DNA of 64,000 nt, taken from the NCBI GenBank assembly GCA_021414245.1, contig JAIOOU010000004.1, forward strand, positions 124,001-188,000, written 5' to 3'. The DNA is from Chloroflexota bacterium (GTDB lineage Bacteria; Chloroflexota; Anaerolineae; Anaerolineales; Villigracilaceae). Below the pieces are notes generated by a model. It was not told the DNA's origin and did not search any database. It saw only the letters and a program-made list of their open reading frames with translations. The position numbers were made by a program, and so were the translations under genes. This document shows, piece by piece, positions 1 through 8,473 of this stretch. The stretch's first letter is position 1. The number at the start of each line of letters is the position of its first letter.

Positions 1-91
1 TAGTAAATGAGCTGGAATGTCATGGGTCACCTCGCTGGTTACTGATAAATGGGAAAACTGTCAGGATTATACACTTGGAAATTATTAAAAA

Positions 92-123
92 AACAAGAGC
101 CCAATGCAGGATGGTCTCTTGTT
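92..123 (-). terminator. Rho-independent terminator after the acetolactate decarboxylase gene
   Basis: Arms AACAAGAG (92-99) and CTCTTGTT (116-123) form an 8-bp stem with a 16-base loop. Read on the minus strand the stem runs into a T-tract (complement of the A run at 87-93). It lies just past the stop codon at 128. Positions 1-86 show no gene or clear signal. Confidence 0.7.
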
Positions 124-127
124 ATGA

Positions 128-871
128 TCATTTCTCGACCTTGTCCAGGTCTTTCCCGATATCGCGTTGAAAATCCCAGGTCAGATAATCCAGGTTGGAG
201 GGCAGGGATAATTCAACCGTATATAGATATTGCAACTGCACCTTCAACCTGCGTGGATGGCATTCCAGCAAATGCCCGCCGCTGGTGCGGTCCTCGTTCA
301 GGAAATGCAGGTGCACGCCCGGTACGCTGAGGGAGGATATAAAGGAGGGTGTGTAGAATCCCACCATTAATCCTTTGACATTGTTAAATTCAAAAGTGGG
401 TTGATCCTTTGCCACTTCCACCAATGGACGGTAATTCTCCTGCCTTGGCACCGAGCGGGTTTTGACATAGTCAAATTCACCCTCGAGACGGAAGGCGTAG
501 AACAGATTCGGTGAAGGCATGAGCTCCTTCATCCAGTCCAGGAATTCCTCATGGGACAATTCCTTTTCCAGTTCCTCCTCGCTGGAAGGCTGAAAGAAGG
601 TCACGGCGGCAAAGGGGGTACAGGTCTCTTCGTCCTTGATCTGGTTGACCCTGCCATCCGAGCTCACACGGTAGATCAGTCCGTCGAACATCATCATCTC
701 GCCGTCCAGGTCGTTGAAGGTCCCAAGGCCAAAGTCGCCATGCTTTCTGATCTCGGAGAAGGGGATGTTCTGCTCGTAGATGCCCTCGACCAGCGCGTTG
801 ACCGGGGCGCACAGGTAGATCTTGTTGTCGGCTTTTCGCTTTCTAATTCTGCGCAGGGTGGTTCGTTCCAT
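128..871 (-). CDS. budA: Alpha-acetolactate decarboxylase
   Basis: Converts (S)-2-acetolactate to (R)-acetoin in the cytoplasm, draining acetolactate from branched-chain amino acid synthesis into acetoin/butanediol. About 247 residues, normal for the family, with no signal peptide. The family core is plain: APVNALVEGIYE, then HGDFGLGTFNDLDGEM, and near the C-terminus GVHLHFLNEDRTSGGH, whose H-x-H-x10-H supplies the three zinc ligands known in this family. ATG at 871 is preferred to ATG at 892 because GGAGAAAG lies at a proper distance before it. It is the last gene of a minus-strand run, 58 bases after a HAD hydrolase. No acetolactate synthase lies nearby, so the substrate presumably comes from a synthase elsewhere. 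Confidence 0.93.
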   Translation of the reverse strand: MERTTLRRIRKRKADNKIYLCAPVNALVEGIYEQNIPFSEIRKHGDFGLGTFNDLDGEMMMFDGLIYRVSSDGRVNQIKDEETCTPFAAVTFFQPSSEEELEKELSHEEFLDWMKELMPSPNLFYAFRLEGEFDYVKTRSVPRQENYRPLVEVAKDQPTFEFNNVKGLMVGFYTPSFISSLSVPGVHLHFLNEDRTSGGHLLECHPRRLKVQLQYLYTVELSLPSNLDYLTWDFQRDIGKDLDKVEK

Positions 872-929
872 TTTGTTCTTTCTCCGTGTCATACCTGCAC
901 TTGCGTGCGGCGCATTGGCAGAATGATCC

Positions 930-1586
930 CTACCCGATCTTCGGTGTGTCGCCGATGATCTCCCAATTTCGTTCGAGGGCGAAAGCCTTCAGTTTTGCGT
1001 CCGGATAGACAGCCACGGGGTGATCGGCATGTTCGAGCAGAGGGACATCCAGAATGGTGTCGCCATAGGCCACATCCACCCGGTCCACGCCGAGACGGCT
1101 GAGGACCTGTTCGATCTTTTTTTCGTTGGCCATTAATTCGCCGACCAGTTTTACCCGTCCGTTCACGATCTCGACCGGGGTGCCGATGGTCTGGGCGCCG
1201 ATGCGCCTGGCAAATGGTTCAATGAAAGGTTCCACCACGCTGCTGGCGATGTACACCTTTGCGCCCTGTGTGCGGTGTTTGATGAGGCGTTCGACCACAT
1301 CCTCGCGGCGTTTTTTCCAAAAATCATGCTCCACCACCCATTCGGAGACCTGACTTAATTTTTCAGGATTCGCATCCTTGATATAAGCCAGGCTGTCGAC
1401 CATCAACTTTTGTCCCCAGGCCTGCCAGTCGATCATTCCATTCTTTGCGAGAACGTACGAGGGCATGATCGCGGCCATGTACAGGCTGGCACGAAACTTG
1501 CTCTGGTTGTGTTTTACCCAATCCACCAGCCCCAAAAAGGGGGAGCCAGTGGTCAATGTACCCATCAAATCCGATGCGACGATCAT
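930..1586 (-). CDS. HAD-family (HAD-IB-like) hydrolase with an altered motif I
   Basis: About 218 residues with the HAD fold layout: motif I near the N-terminus (SDLMGTLT), a Ser motif II (VYIASSV), a Lys motif III (NEKKIEQ) and an acidic motif IV (YGDTILDVPLL), resembling phosphoserine-phosphatase-like HAD-IB proteins. The first Asp of motif I, the nucleophile, is present, but the residue two positions on, Asp or Glu in most phosphatases, is Met here. Established knowledge: that second acid is the general acid/base in phosphotransfer members. The substrate cannot be told. GGAGAAAAC precedes the ATG. It sits between an alpha/beta hydrolase gene and the acetolactate decarboxylase on the same strand. 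Confidence 0.8.
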   Translation of the reverse strand: MIVASDLMGTLTTGSPFLGLVDWVKHNQSKFRASLYMAAIMPSYVLAKNGMIDWQAWGQKLMVDSLAYIKDANPEKLSQVSEWVVEHDFWKKRREDVVERLIKHRTQGAKVYIASSVVEPFIEPFARRIGAQTIGTPVEIVNGRVKLVGELMANEKKIEQVLSRLGVDRVDVAYGDTILDVPLLEHADHPVAVYPDAKLKAFALERNWEIIGDTPKIG

Positions 1587-1608
1587 GTTTTCTCCAATAA
1601 GAAGGTGG

Positions 1609-1655
1609 CCGTGTCACTCGAGGGAAGCTTGAGATGCTTTGCCGGAGTGACACGG
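1609..1655. repeat. REP-like palindromic element
   Basis: Perfect 11-bp arms CCGTGTCACTC (1609-1619) and GAGTGACACGG (1645-1655) enclose a 25-base centre. It lies between two co-directional minus-strand genes. Read on the minus strand it shares the ordered blocks TGTCA, CCGG, AAGCATCTC and AAGC with the element at 22666-22735, so it looks like one copy of a dispersed intergenic family. It could also act as a transcript-stabilising or terminating hairpin, but has no T-tract. Confidence 0.65.
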
Positions 1656-1667
1656 AATCAGCAGGGA

Positions 1668-2531
1668 TTATCCCTGCGCGAACTCTTTTACAACCCGGTG
1701 GAACTTTTCAGGTTCCTCCACGAATCCGTAATGGCCGGATTCGTCGAAGATCTCCAGCCTCGCATTCGGGATCTCCTTCACCATTTCCCCAGCCATGGCC
1801 ACATTCGTGATGAAATCATGCCTCCCGACGATGACCAATGTGGGGACCTTGATCCTCTTCAGGTGCGGACGCAGGTCAAAGGTGGGCGCCTCCTTTTCAT
1901 TGAAGACCCGCAGCGGCGCGATCTTGATGAGCGTATCCTTCGTGCGTTCAGCATAAGCCTGGGCGCGGACATTAAACTTCTTGAAATAAAACTTCTTCTC
2001 GCGCTGCCACAGGCGTCCCATGTCCTCATCGCTTTCATACTCACCGGCCCATTCCTTTTTGAGGGCATCCAGGGAATCTTCAAACCAGGTTTCATTTTTG
2101 AATTCCTGCACGGAGGCTTCCACGTCGTTCAGAAATTCCCCGAAGTAGGCGGATGTGTCGAACAGGATCAGCCTGGATAACGAGTCTGGATGGGTGAATG
2201 CGAATTGCATTGCAACCATGCCGCCATGTGACCAGCCCATCAGGACCGGCTTGTCCAAACCGAGATGGCTGCGCAGGGCCTCCAAGTCAGCGGCGTAATC
2301 AGGCAAAAGGTAGGCGTCCCCGGCCGCGGGTCCGGAGAGCCCCGAGCCGCGCGGATGAATGGCCACAATCGTGACGAATTCATCGATCCCGGCGAAGTCA
2401 TCCCAGTCGCGCGCATCCGCTCCCGGACCTCCGGAATGCGCGATCAGCACCGGGCCCTGTCCGCGCACCGTGTAGTGTATGCGCACACCGTTCAAAGTAA
2501 CGTCATGCTCGCCTGCGGATAATTTTGTCAT
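1668..2531 (-). CDS. Alpha/beta hydrolase, S33/proline-iminopeptidase-like
   Basis: A single-domain alpha/beta hydrolase of about 287 residues. HSGGPG is the oxyanion-hole motif seen in S33 peptidase-like members, GWSHGGM is the nucleophile elbow with the catalytic Ser, GRHD supplies the acid and SGHYGF the catalytic His. No signal peptide, so it is probably cytoplasmic. The substrate is unknown; S33-like relatives include aminopeptidases and ester or lactone hydrolases. The start is set at ATG 2531, which leaves 4 bases after the stop of the upstream SulP gene; a longer form from 2555 would overlap that gene. The close spacing suggests co-transcription with the transporter. Confidence 0.85.
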   Translation of the reverse strand: MTKLSAGEHDVTLNGVRIHYTVRGQGPVLIAHSGGPGADARDWDDFAGIDEFVTIVAIHPRGSGLSGPAAGDAYLLPDYAADLEALRSHLGLDKPVLMGWSHGGMVAMQFAFTHPDSLSRLILFDTSAYFGEFLNDVEASVQEFKNETWFEDSLDALKKEWAGEYESDEDMGRLWQREKKFYFKKFNVRAQAYAERTKDTLIKIAPLRVFNEKEAPTFDLRPHLKRIKVPTLVIVGRHDFITNVAMAGEMVKEIPNARLEIFDESGHYGFVEEPEKFHRVVKEFAQG

Positions 2532-2535
2532 TCGA

Positions 2536-4740
2536 TCAATCCAGCAAAGCTTCAATGGCGCGGTTGTTGTCGGTCATGCGTTCGACCAGTTGACGCGCGA
2601 TCCATTCATGCAGGGCGGATGCCACATCCGGGTCCTGCGTTTCCATTTTTTTCATCGAATCCAATTGCAAGCGGTAGAGCACACTCTTTTGAGTCGCGAC
2701 CACGTTGGCCGTGCGTTCGCCTTTGAGATACAACCCGAGTTCGCCGACCACCGTCCCGCTGCGGATGCTGCGCAGACGCATGATCTCGCCGTCCTCGGAT
2801 TCCAATTGTACGTTCAAGCGGCCTGACTCGATGAAATACATGGAGTCGGGCGCGTCGCCGCGCCGGATGATGTAGGAGTTTTCGGGCACCTCCATCCGCT
2901 CCAGATAGCTGATGAGTTTTTCGATCAGGGCAGGCTTGGGAAAGGTGGAGCGCAGCTGGGATTTGATGCCCACCTGGATGAATTGTGTGGAAGCCTCATA
3001 TTTTTGAAGCAGCTTGTTTTCGCACCATTCCATGCCGTGATCCAGGGTCGGGAAGAATTGCACGCGTTGATCGGCCTTGAAATCCCCGCGTTCCATTTGC
3101 TGACGGATGTCGGGCCGCACCGAGGTCAATGCCAGGAAAATATCATATTGCTCGGCCAGCTGACGCATGCGCGTAAAGCTGGAAACCGCCGATGAGTCCA
3201 ACCCGTGGATGCGGTGGAAATCCAGCACGATGAAAAGCTCCCTGGCGGTCTGGTCTTCCAGTAACTGGCGGACACGGTTAAGCAGTTTATCCGAGGTTCC
3301 AAAGAAGATGTATCCCTGCAGGCGGAAGATGTGTATGGCTTCGCCCTTTTCCTGCAGGATCTCGCGCTGGACCGCGGGGCGGTCCACTTTGGCATGATAG
3401 ATCTTTCCATTCAACGAGTCGCGGATCATGTTCACGCGGCTGTATTTGTAAACGAAGACGATCGTCGCGACCGCAATACCTGCGCCGACCCCTTGCAGGA
3501 ATCCAAAGGCGGCGATAACGACCAGGCTGGCCAGTACAATGAAATACTCGGTATGCGGAAGCTTGAACCAGGCATCGTAGACCCAGTCGATTAGAAAGGA
3601 CAGGCCCAGTACCAAAAGCAGGCTGCTTAACAAGGCGACCGGCAGGTAGCTGACAAACGCCCCTCCGGCCAGCAGGATGAGTCCGCACAAAAGGGTGGTG
3701 GTAATCGTGAGAATGCGTGACTTTGCCCCCATGCGTTGACCGAGCGCGGTCGCGCCCAGCATGTGATAGCCGGCCGGTCCGCCGCCCAGTCCGGAGACCA
3801 GGTTGGCGAATCCGGTCACGCGTAATTCACGATTCAGGTCGATGTCGCGTTTGGCCACCAATTCCAGTCCGCTGGCATTCAGCAGAAAGGCGATCAGGCT
3901 CACCAGCGGAACCGGAATGAGCTTGTCTGCATTGTTTGCGAGCACGGTCCAGTTCACTTGATTGAGATTAATTAAAGTGAACGGTTTCCACAACCCCCCG
4001 GAAGGGAATTGCGGCAGGAGCAATCCGAGGCTGCGCGCCTGTTCAATGGAGATGCCGGCCACAACCAGGGAGCCGTAAAAGAGAAGGATGGCACTGAGAA
4101 TAATTCCCGGCCAGACCAGAAAATGATTGACCTTGCGCAGGACCACCAATACGATGATCGCGAAGATCGTGCCCGGCAGCCAGCGTACCAGCATTTGAGT
4201 TTGCAGCAGGTTGAGCAGGGCCTGCACGCTCAATGTCTGCCCGGCCATGACTTCGATCGCGCCGCGGGTCAGTAGCCAGCCGGTGCCGGCCAGAAATCCG
4301 CCCACGACCGGATAGGGAATATAACGGACAAGATTGCCCAGTTTGAATTGGCCGATCAGGAAGAAGGTCAGCCCGGTCACAAGCGAGGAAAGGATGATGC
4401 CGGCCACAATGGTGGAGAAAATGGAATCAGGGTCGCCCGTCCCAGCGAGTGCCGCAGTGATTCCCCCGGCGGCCACGGCCAGCAGGGCGGCCGGCCCATC
4501 CTGCGGACCAATGGCAATGCCCGGCATGGAGCCCAGAATGGAAAGGACCAGTCCCAGGGCGAATCCGCCGAACAGGAACAAACCGATGCCTTGCGGCACG
4601 TACGAACTCATCTCGCCGCTGAAGACCAGGGTGGCCAGCGAGATGCTGACCACGATCACGATCAATCCTGCCACCAGGCCGGCGGTAAGACTGGTGACCA
4701 CCTGCCGGGTATCAAGGGATGCAAACAGTTTGTTTTTCAT
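2536..4740 (-). CDS. SulP/SLC26-type anion transporter with STAS and cyclic-nucleotide-binding domains
   Basis: A 734-residue inner-membrane protein. Roughly residues 15-430 form a SulP-type transporter with about a dozen hydrophobic segments. A STAS domain follows (about 455-575, including GLDSSAVSSF at the position phosphorylated in anti-sigma antagonist relatives), then a cyclic-nucleotide-binding fold (about 605-715) with GDAPDSMYFIESG and the pocket-like GELGLYLKGERTANV. SulP members carry sulfate, bicarbonate or dicarboxylates; the anion cannot be told here. The added C-terminal domain suggests gating by cAMP or cGMP, and a class III cyclase occurs at 43594-44373, though that link is only inference. 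It is probably first in a minus-strand unit with the alpha/beta hydrolase. Confidence 0.9.
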   Translation of the reverse strand: MKNKLFASLDTRQVVTSLTAGLVAGLIVIVVSISLATLVFSGEMSSYVPQGIGLFLFGGFALGLVLSILGSMPGIAIGPQDGPAALLAVAAGGITAALAGTGDPDSIFSTIVAGIILSSLVTGLTFFLIGQFKLGNLVRYIPYPVVGGFLAGTGWLLTRGAIEVMAGQTLSVQALLNLLQTQMLVRWLPGTIFAIIVLVVLRKVNHFLVWPGIILSAILLFYGSLVVAGISIEQARSLGLLLPQFPSGGLWKPFTLINLNQVNWTVLANNADKLIPVPLVSLIAFLLNASGLELVAKRDIDLNRELRVTGFANLVSGLGGGPAGYHMLGATALGQRMGAKSRILTITTTLLCGLILLAGGAFVSYLPVALLSSLLLVLGLSFLIDWVYDAWFKLPHTEYFIVLASLVVIAAFGFLQGVGAGIAVATIVFVYKYSRVNMIRDSLNGKIYHAKVDRPAVQREILQEKGEAIHIFRLQGYIFFGTSDKLLNRVRQLLEDQTARELFIVLDFHRIHGLDSSAVSSFTRMRQLAEQYDIFLALTSVRPDIRQQMERGDFKADQRVQFFPTLDHGMEWCENKLLQKYEASTQFIQVGIKSQLRSTFPKPALIEKLISYLERMEVPENSYIIRRGDAPDSMYFIESGRLNVQLESEDGEIMRLRSIRSGTVVGELGLYLKGERTANVVATQKSVLYRLQLDSMKKMETQDPDVASALHEWIARQLVERMTDNNRAIEALLD

Positions 4741-4813
4741 CGTACCGTCCCTACCTTTAAATCAAAGATGCCTGATTGTATCTGAATTTATATTTGGACC
4801 GTATCACCCAAAA

Positions 4814-5587
4814 CTACTGCGCGGTATTGCCCCCATCCACCAATAATAAATGACCGGTCACGAAGGTTGAATCGTCCGAGGCCAGGAATAAAACTGCGCG
4901 GGCAATCTCCTCCGGCTGGCCAAAGCGCCCCAAAGGAATGTACTCGCTTGCTTCCCGGATGGCTTCTTCGATCTTCACCGGATCGGAGCCTTCGAAATAT
5001 CCCTTTTCCATCCAGCGGTCTACAAAGGTATCGCCGGGACAGACCGCATTGACACGAATGCCTTCGCGGGCATGATCCAGGGCCATGGCCTTGGTCAGCA
5101 TGCCCACCGCGCCCTTGCTCATAATGTAAGGCAGGGCATTTCTTCCGGCCACCAGGGACCAGTCTGAACCGTTGTTGACGATCGCGCCCCTGCCGCGTTC
5201 CTTCATGTGCGGGAGGACCAGCTTGCACATGTGCCAGACTGCCGTCACATTGATGTCGAATGTGTCACGCCAAACTTCCTCTGACGTGCTCTCCGCCGTG
5301 CCCTTGGTGACAATGCCGGCGTTGTTGAACAAAACATCGATCTGACCGAATTCCTTAAGCGTGGCATCGACGACTCTTTGGCAGTCTTCCAGCCGGGTGT
5401 GGTCGGCCTCCACGAACACGCATCGCACTCCCTTTCGCCTGCATTCTGTTTCGACAGCTTTTCCCTTGTCCGCCCGCCTGCCCGTGACGATCAGATTCGC
5501 GCCCTCCTCTGCAAATAACAGGGCCGTGGCTTTTCCGATCCCGCTCGTCCCGCCCGTGATAATGGCTGTCTTGTTTTTTAGTTTCAT
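4814..5587 (-). CDS. Short-chain dehydrogenase/reductase
   Basis: A classical SDR of 257 residues. The Rossmann motif TGGTSGIG is at residues 11-18, the NNAG motif lies in the middle, the active-site Ser is in NNGSDWS and the YxxxK pair is YIMSK. The C-terminal GHLLLVDGG is also typical. Basic residues after beta-2 (GRRADK) favour NADP(H), a weak inference. It probably oxidises or reduces an alcohol/ketone pair in the cytoplasm; the substrate is unknown. GAGGAGAGC precedes the ATG. It diverges from mutS2, and their 78-base shared upstream region carries a period-10 repeat. Confidence 0.88.
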   Translation of the reverse strand: MKLKNKTAIITGGTSGIGKATALLFAEEGANLIVTGRRADKGKAVETECRRKGVRCVFVEADHTRLEDCQRVVDATLKEFGQIDVLFNNAGIVTKGTAESTSEEVWRDTFDINVTAVWHMCKLVLPHMKERGRGAIVNNGSDWSLVAGRNALPYIMSKGAVGMLTKAMALDHAREGIRVNAVCPGDTFVDRWMEKGYFEGSDPVKIEEAIREASEYIPLGRFGQPEEIARAVLFLASDDSTFVTGHLLLVDGGNTAQ

Positions 5588-5612
5588 GAAAGCTCTCCTC
5601 GCTGGATATTTT

Positions 5613-5652
5613 ATCCGTGTTTGTCAGTGTTCATCCATCTTCATCTGTGGTT
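5613..5652. repeat. Period-10 degenerate tandem repeat in a divergent promoter region
   Basis: Four consecutive 10-base units, ATCCGTGTTT, GTCAGTGTTC, ATCCATCTTC and ATCTGTGGTT, fill most of the gap between the SDR gene (minus) and mutS2 (plus). The phasing is close to one helical turn. Strings of this ATCCGTGTTCATCTGTGG type are familiar between genes in many environmental bacteria (from memory), so it may be a spreading repeat rather than an operator. Confidence 0.5.
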
Positions 5653-5665
5653 TAATTCAGTCATT

Positions 5666-8059
5666 ATGGACAGCAAGACCCTCAACGTTCTCGAATACCC
5701 GAAGATCCTGCAGCAACTGGCGGGTTTTTGTGATTTCTCTGCCTCGATGGACCTGGCGCGCGCGCTCGAACCGACCTCCTCCTTCGAGCTGGCCACCGCC
5801 CGCATTGCGGAGACCAGCGAGGCACGCAAACTGCTTTCGATGCAAAGCACGGGCGTCGGTGCCGCACATGATATCCGTCCGCAGGCTGACCTGGCCGCGC
5901 GCGGCGGTGTGCTCGATCCGCATGCGCTGCTGGATGTCAAATCCACACTGATCGCCTGCCGTGATCTCAAGAAGGCCTTTGAAAAACGCAACGATGAATA
6001 TCCGCGCCTGACCCAGGCTGCTCAGGGGTTGCCCGACACGCACGGCCTGGTGGATGCCATTACGCGCATCCTCTCGGACCGTGGCGAGATCCTGGATTCA
6101 GCCTCTCCCAAACTCGGCGAGATCCGCCGCAGCTTGCGCGTGGCCCAGGATCGTTTGATGAGCCGCCTGCAAAAGTATGTGACCGATTCAAAGACGGTCT
6201 CGATGCTGCAGGAACCCATTGTGACCCAGCGGGATGGGCGCTATGTGATTCCCTTGCGCGCGGAATTCAAGGGCAAGATCAAATCCATTATCCATGACCA
6301 ATCCTCCAGCGGTGCGACGTTGTTTGTGGAACCGTTGCCGGTTGTGGAAGCCAACAACCAGATCCGCGAACTGCAGCTGGCCGAGCGGGATGAGGAACGC
6401 CGCATCCTGACGGAAGTCTCCGTGCAGGTGGGCGAGCATGTGACCGAGTTAAAGTACGGCGTGGAGAATCTGGCCGTGCTTGACCTGGCCTTTGCGAAGG
6501 CGAAATACGCCGAACAGCTGCATGCCAGTGAACCGATCCTGCACCCGGCTGTTGAAGATAAGAAGCAGACGGTGCCCGCCCGGACCTGGTCCATTGTACG
6601 GCTGTTGAACGCCCGTCACCCATTGCTTGACCCGAATAACGTGGTGCCCATCGATGTGGATCCGGCGCCCGGCACACGTGCCATCGTCATTACGGGACCG
6701 AACACGGGTGGAAAGACCGTTTCATTGAAAACCGTTGGTTTGCTGGTGGTGATGGCTCAAAGCGGGTTGCACATCCCGGCCCAAAGCGGATCGGAACTGC
6801 CATGTTTCCATTCCGTCTGGGCCGATATCGGCGATGAACAATCCATCGAGCAGTCGCTTTCCACGTTCAGCGGTCATATCACGAACATTATTCGCATCCT
6901 CAAAAAAATGGACAGCCAGTCCCTGGTCATCTTCGATGAGCTGGGTTCCGGCACCGACCCGCAGGAAGGCGCCGCCATTGCGCGCGCGATCCTGGTCCAC
7001 CTGCTTGAATCCGGCGCGATGACGTTGGTGGCCACACATTATCCCGAGTTGAAGACCTTTGCGCATGGCACGGAGGGCGTGGTCAATGCCTCGCTGGAAT
7101 TTGACATCAAGACCCTGCGCCCGACCTATAAATTAACCCTGGGCCTGCCCGGCCGTTCGAACGCGCTTCTGATCGCGCAGAAGCTGGGCCTGCCTCAAAC
7201 GATCATTGATTTTGCCAAGGCGGAGATCAATCCGCTCGACCTGCGCGCGGACAAATTGCTGGACGACATCCGCAAGGAACGCAACCGCACCTCGCGCGAG
7301 CGTGAAAAACTGGAGAAGGCCCGCGCCAAATTGGAGGCGCAAACCCGTGAGCTTGAAAAGCGGCTTGAGAAGATCGAAGATGAACGCCGCGAAACGCTGG
7401 CCAAGGCCCGCGCCGAAGGCGAATTGGAAGTGGCTGTACTCAAGCAGAACATGGATTCATTGAAGAGCCAATTGAAGAAAGCCAAACAGCCGCTGGAAGC
7501 CATCAAGGCCATCGAAGAGAAGATCGAAAAGATGGAGGAGAAGGTCGAAACGCCCGTTGAGAGACGGCAGACCACGGATCACGGACCCTCCCTCATTCAG
7601 TTGGGAGAACGGGTGACTGTCAGCAGCTTGAATGCCGAAGGCCTGGTGACCGCTTTGGGTGAGTCAGATGCGGAGATCCAGATCGGGACCCTGCGCGTGC
7701 GGGCGAGATTGTCTGATCTGGTGAGAATGTCTGGCAAGCCGAAATCCGAAGAAAAACAAAAGACTGCGGCAGGCAGCGCACGGTCAACGGTTGTCACTCC
7801 TTCGAAATCCCCCGGCATGGAAGTGGACCTGCGCGGATTGATGGCTGAGGATGCGCTCGACAAGCTGGAGCGATACATGGAACAGGCTTTTCTTTCCGGC
7901 CTGCCCTTCGTGCGCATCATTCACGGCAAAGGCACCGGCAAGTTAAGACAGGCGGTGCGCGAGGCCCTGCGCGGACATGAGTATGTCAGTTCGTTCGAGG
8001 AGGGCGGGAGCACCGAAGGCGGTGAAGGCGTGACGGTTGCAAAAATGAAAAGCGGGTAG
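5666..8059 (+). CDS. mutS2: Endonuclease MutS2
   Basis: A MutS-family ATPase with a C-terminal Smr nuclease domain, 797 residues, the usual size for MutS2. Seen: an N-terminal core domain, Walker A GPNTGGKT near residue 343, Walker B LVIFDELGSGTDP near 421, a Lys/Glu/Arg-rich coiled coil at about 520-640, and an Smr domain from about 719 (VDLRGLMAEDALDKLE, then IIHGKGTGKLR). MutS2 proteins suppress recombination by cleaving branched DNA, and some act on collided ribosomes; both are family knowledge. No MutL lies nearby. The start is ATG 5666; a reading from 5621 would begin inside the upstream repeat. Confidence 0.96.
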   Translation: MDSKTLNVLEYPKILQQLAGFCDFSASMDLARALEPTSSFELATARIAETSEARKLLSMQSTGVGAAHDIRPQADLAARGGVLDPHALLDVKSTLIACRDLKKAFEKRNDEYPRLTQAAQGLPDTHGLVDAITRILSDRGEILDSASPKLGEIRRSLRVAQDRLMSRLQKYVTDSKTVSMLQEPIVTQRDGRYVIPLRAEFKGKIKSIIHDQSSSGATLFVEPLPVVEANNQIRELQLAERDEERRILTEVSVQVGEHVTELKYGVENLAVLDLAFAKAKYAEQLHASEPILHPAVEDKKQTVPARTWSIVRLLNARHPLLDPNNVVPIDVDPAPGTRAIVITGPNTGGKTVSLKTVGLLVVMAQSGLHIPAQSGSELPCFHSVWADIGDEQSIEQSLSTFSGHITNIIRILKKMDSQSLVIFDELGSGTDPQEGAAIARAILVHLLESGAMTLVATHYPELKTFAHGTEGVVNASLEFDIKTLRPTYKLTLGLPGRSNALLIAQKLGLPQTIIDFAKAEINPLDLRADKLLDDIRKERNRTSREREKLEKARAKLEAQTRELEKRLEKIEDERRETLAKARAEGELEVAVLKQNMDSLKSQLKKAKQPLEAIKAIEEKIEKMEEKVETPVERRQTTDHGPSLIQLGERVTVSSLNAEGLVTALGESDAEIQIGTLRVRARLSDLVRMSGKPKSEEKQKTAAGSARSTVVTPSKSPGMEVDLRGLMAEDALDKLERYMEQAFLSGLPFVRIIHGKGTGKLRQAVREALRGHEYVSSFEEGGSTEGGEGVTVAKMKSG

Positions 8060-8072
8060 GCCCGTTCCTGTT

Positions 8073-8100
8073 TTGAATCCCCGTGAAGATGGTATATAAT
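8073..8100 (+). promoter_or_regulatory. Candidate sigma-70-type promoter
   Basis: TTGAAT (8073-8078), a 16-base spacer and a perfect TATAAT (8095-8100) precede the small gene at 8126. Initiation near 8107 would leave a leader of about 20 bases with the AGAGGAG ribosome site. The -35 box starts 14 bases after the mutS2 stop, so the small gene probably has its own transcript. Confidence 0.6.
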
Positions 8101-8125
8101 TTTCATACTCAAAGAGGAGCCTCCC

Positions 8126-8368
8126 ATGTCGATTGATGATGCCATTAAACAGATGACAGACAAGATCAAGGCTGCGTGCGGAAGCGCCGAGGTGAAGGTG
8201 GCGAAAATGTCCGATGAGGAGGCGCGTCTTTCCGTGTATGCGCCGGCCGGGGACATGCAGAAGATCAAGGATGCGACCTTTCAACCTGCGATGGATATGT
8301 TGAATAAGGATGGGATGGATGTGCAGGTCTTTGTGTACGACAAGGATGCACCGCCTTTGAAGGGATAA
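8126..8368 (+). CDS. Small conserved-looking protein of unknown function
   Basis: An 80-residue soluble protein with a good ribosome site (AAGAGGAG), its own candidate promoter and a strong terminator after it, which together make it very likely real. It is rich in Lys, Asp and Met with one Cys near residue 18. The pattern suggests an alpha-beta-beta-alpha-beta fold: an amphipathic N-terminal helix, a strand EARLSVYAP, a second helix and a final strand VQVFVYDKD. I do not recognise a family. There is no signal peptide or membrane segment. Confidence 0.75.
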   Translation: MSIDDAIKQMTDKIKAACGSAEVKVAKMSDEEARLSVYAPAGDMQKIKDATFQPAMDMLNKDGMDVQVFVYDKDAPPLKG

Positions 8369-8388
8369 AGGTGAAAAGATCAAGATGG

Positions 8389-8424
8389 TTTGTCCCGAAA
8401 ATTACTTTCGGGACAAACTTTTTA
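8389..8424 (+). terminator. Strong rho-independent terminator
   Basis: A perfect 12-bp stem, TTTGTCCCGAAA (8389-8400) with TTTCGGGACAAA (8406-8417), a 5-base loop and then CTTTTTATTT. It ends the transcript of the small gene at 8126-8368. Confidence 0.9.
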
Positions 8425-8473
8425 TTTAATGGAAAAACGCTCGTGCGGGAGGAGGGAATGCTGCCCCAAATAC

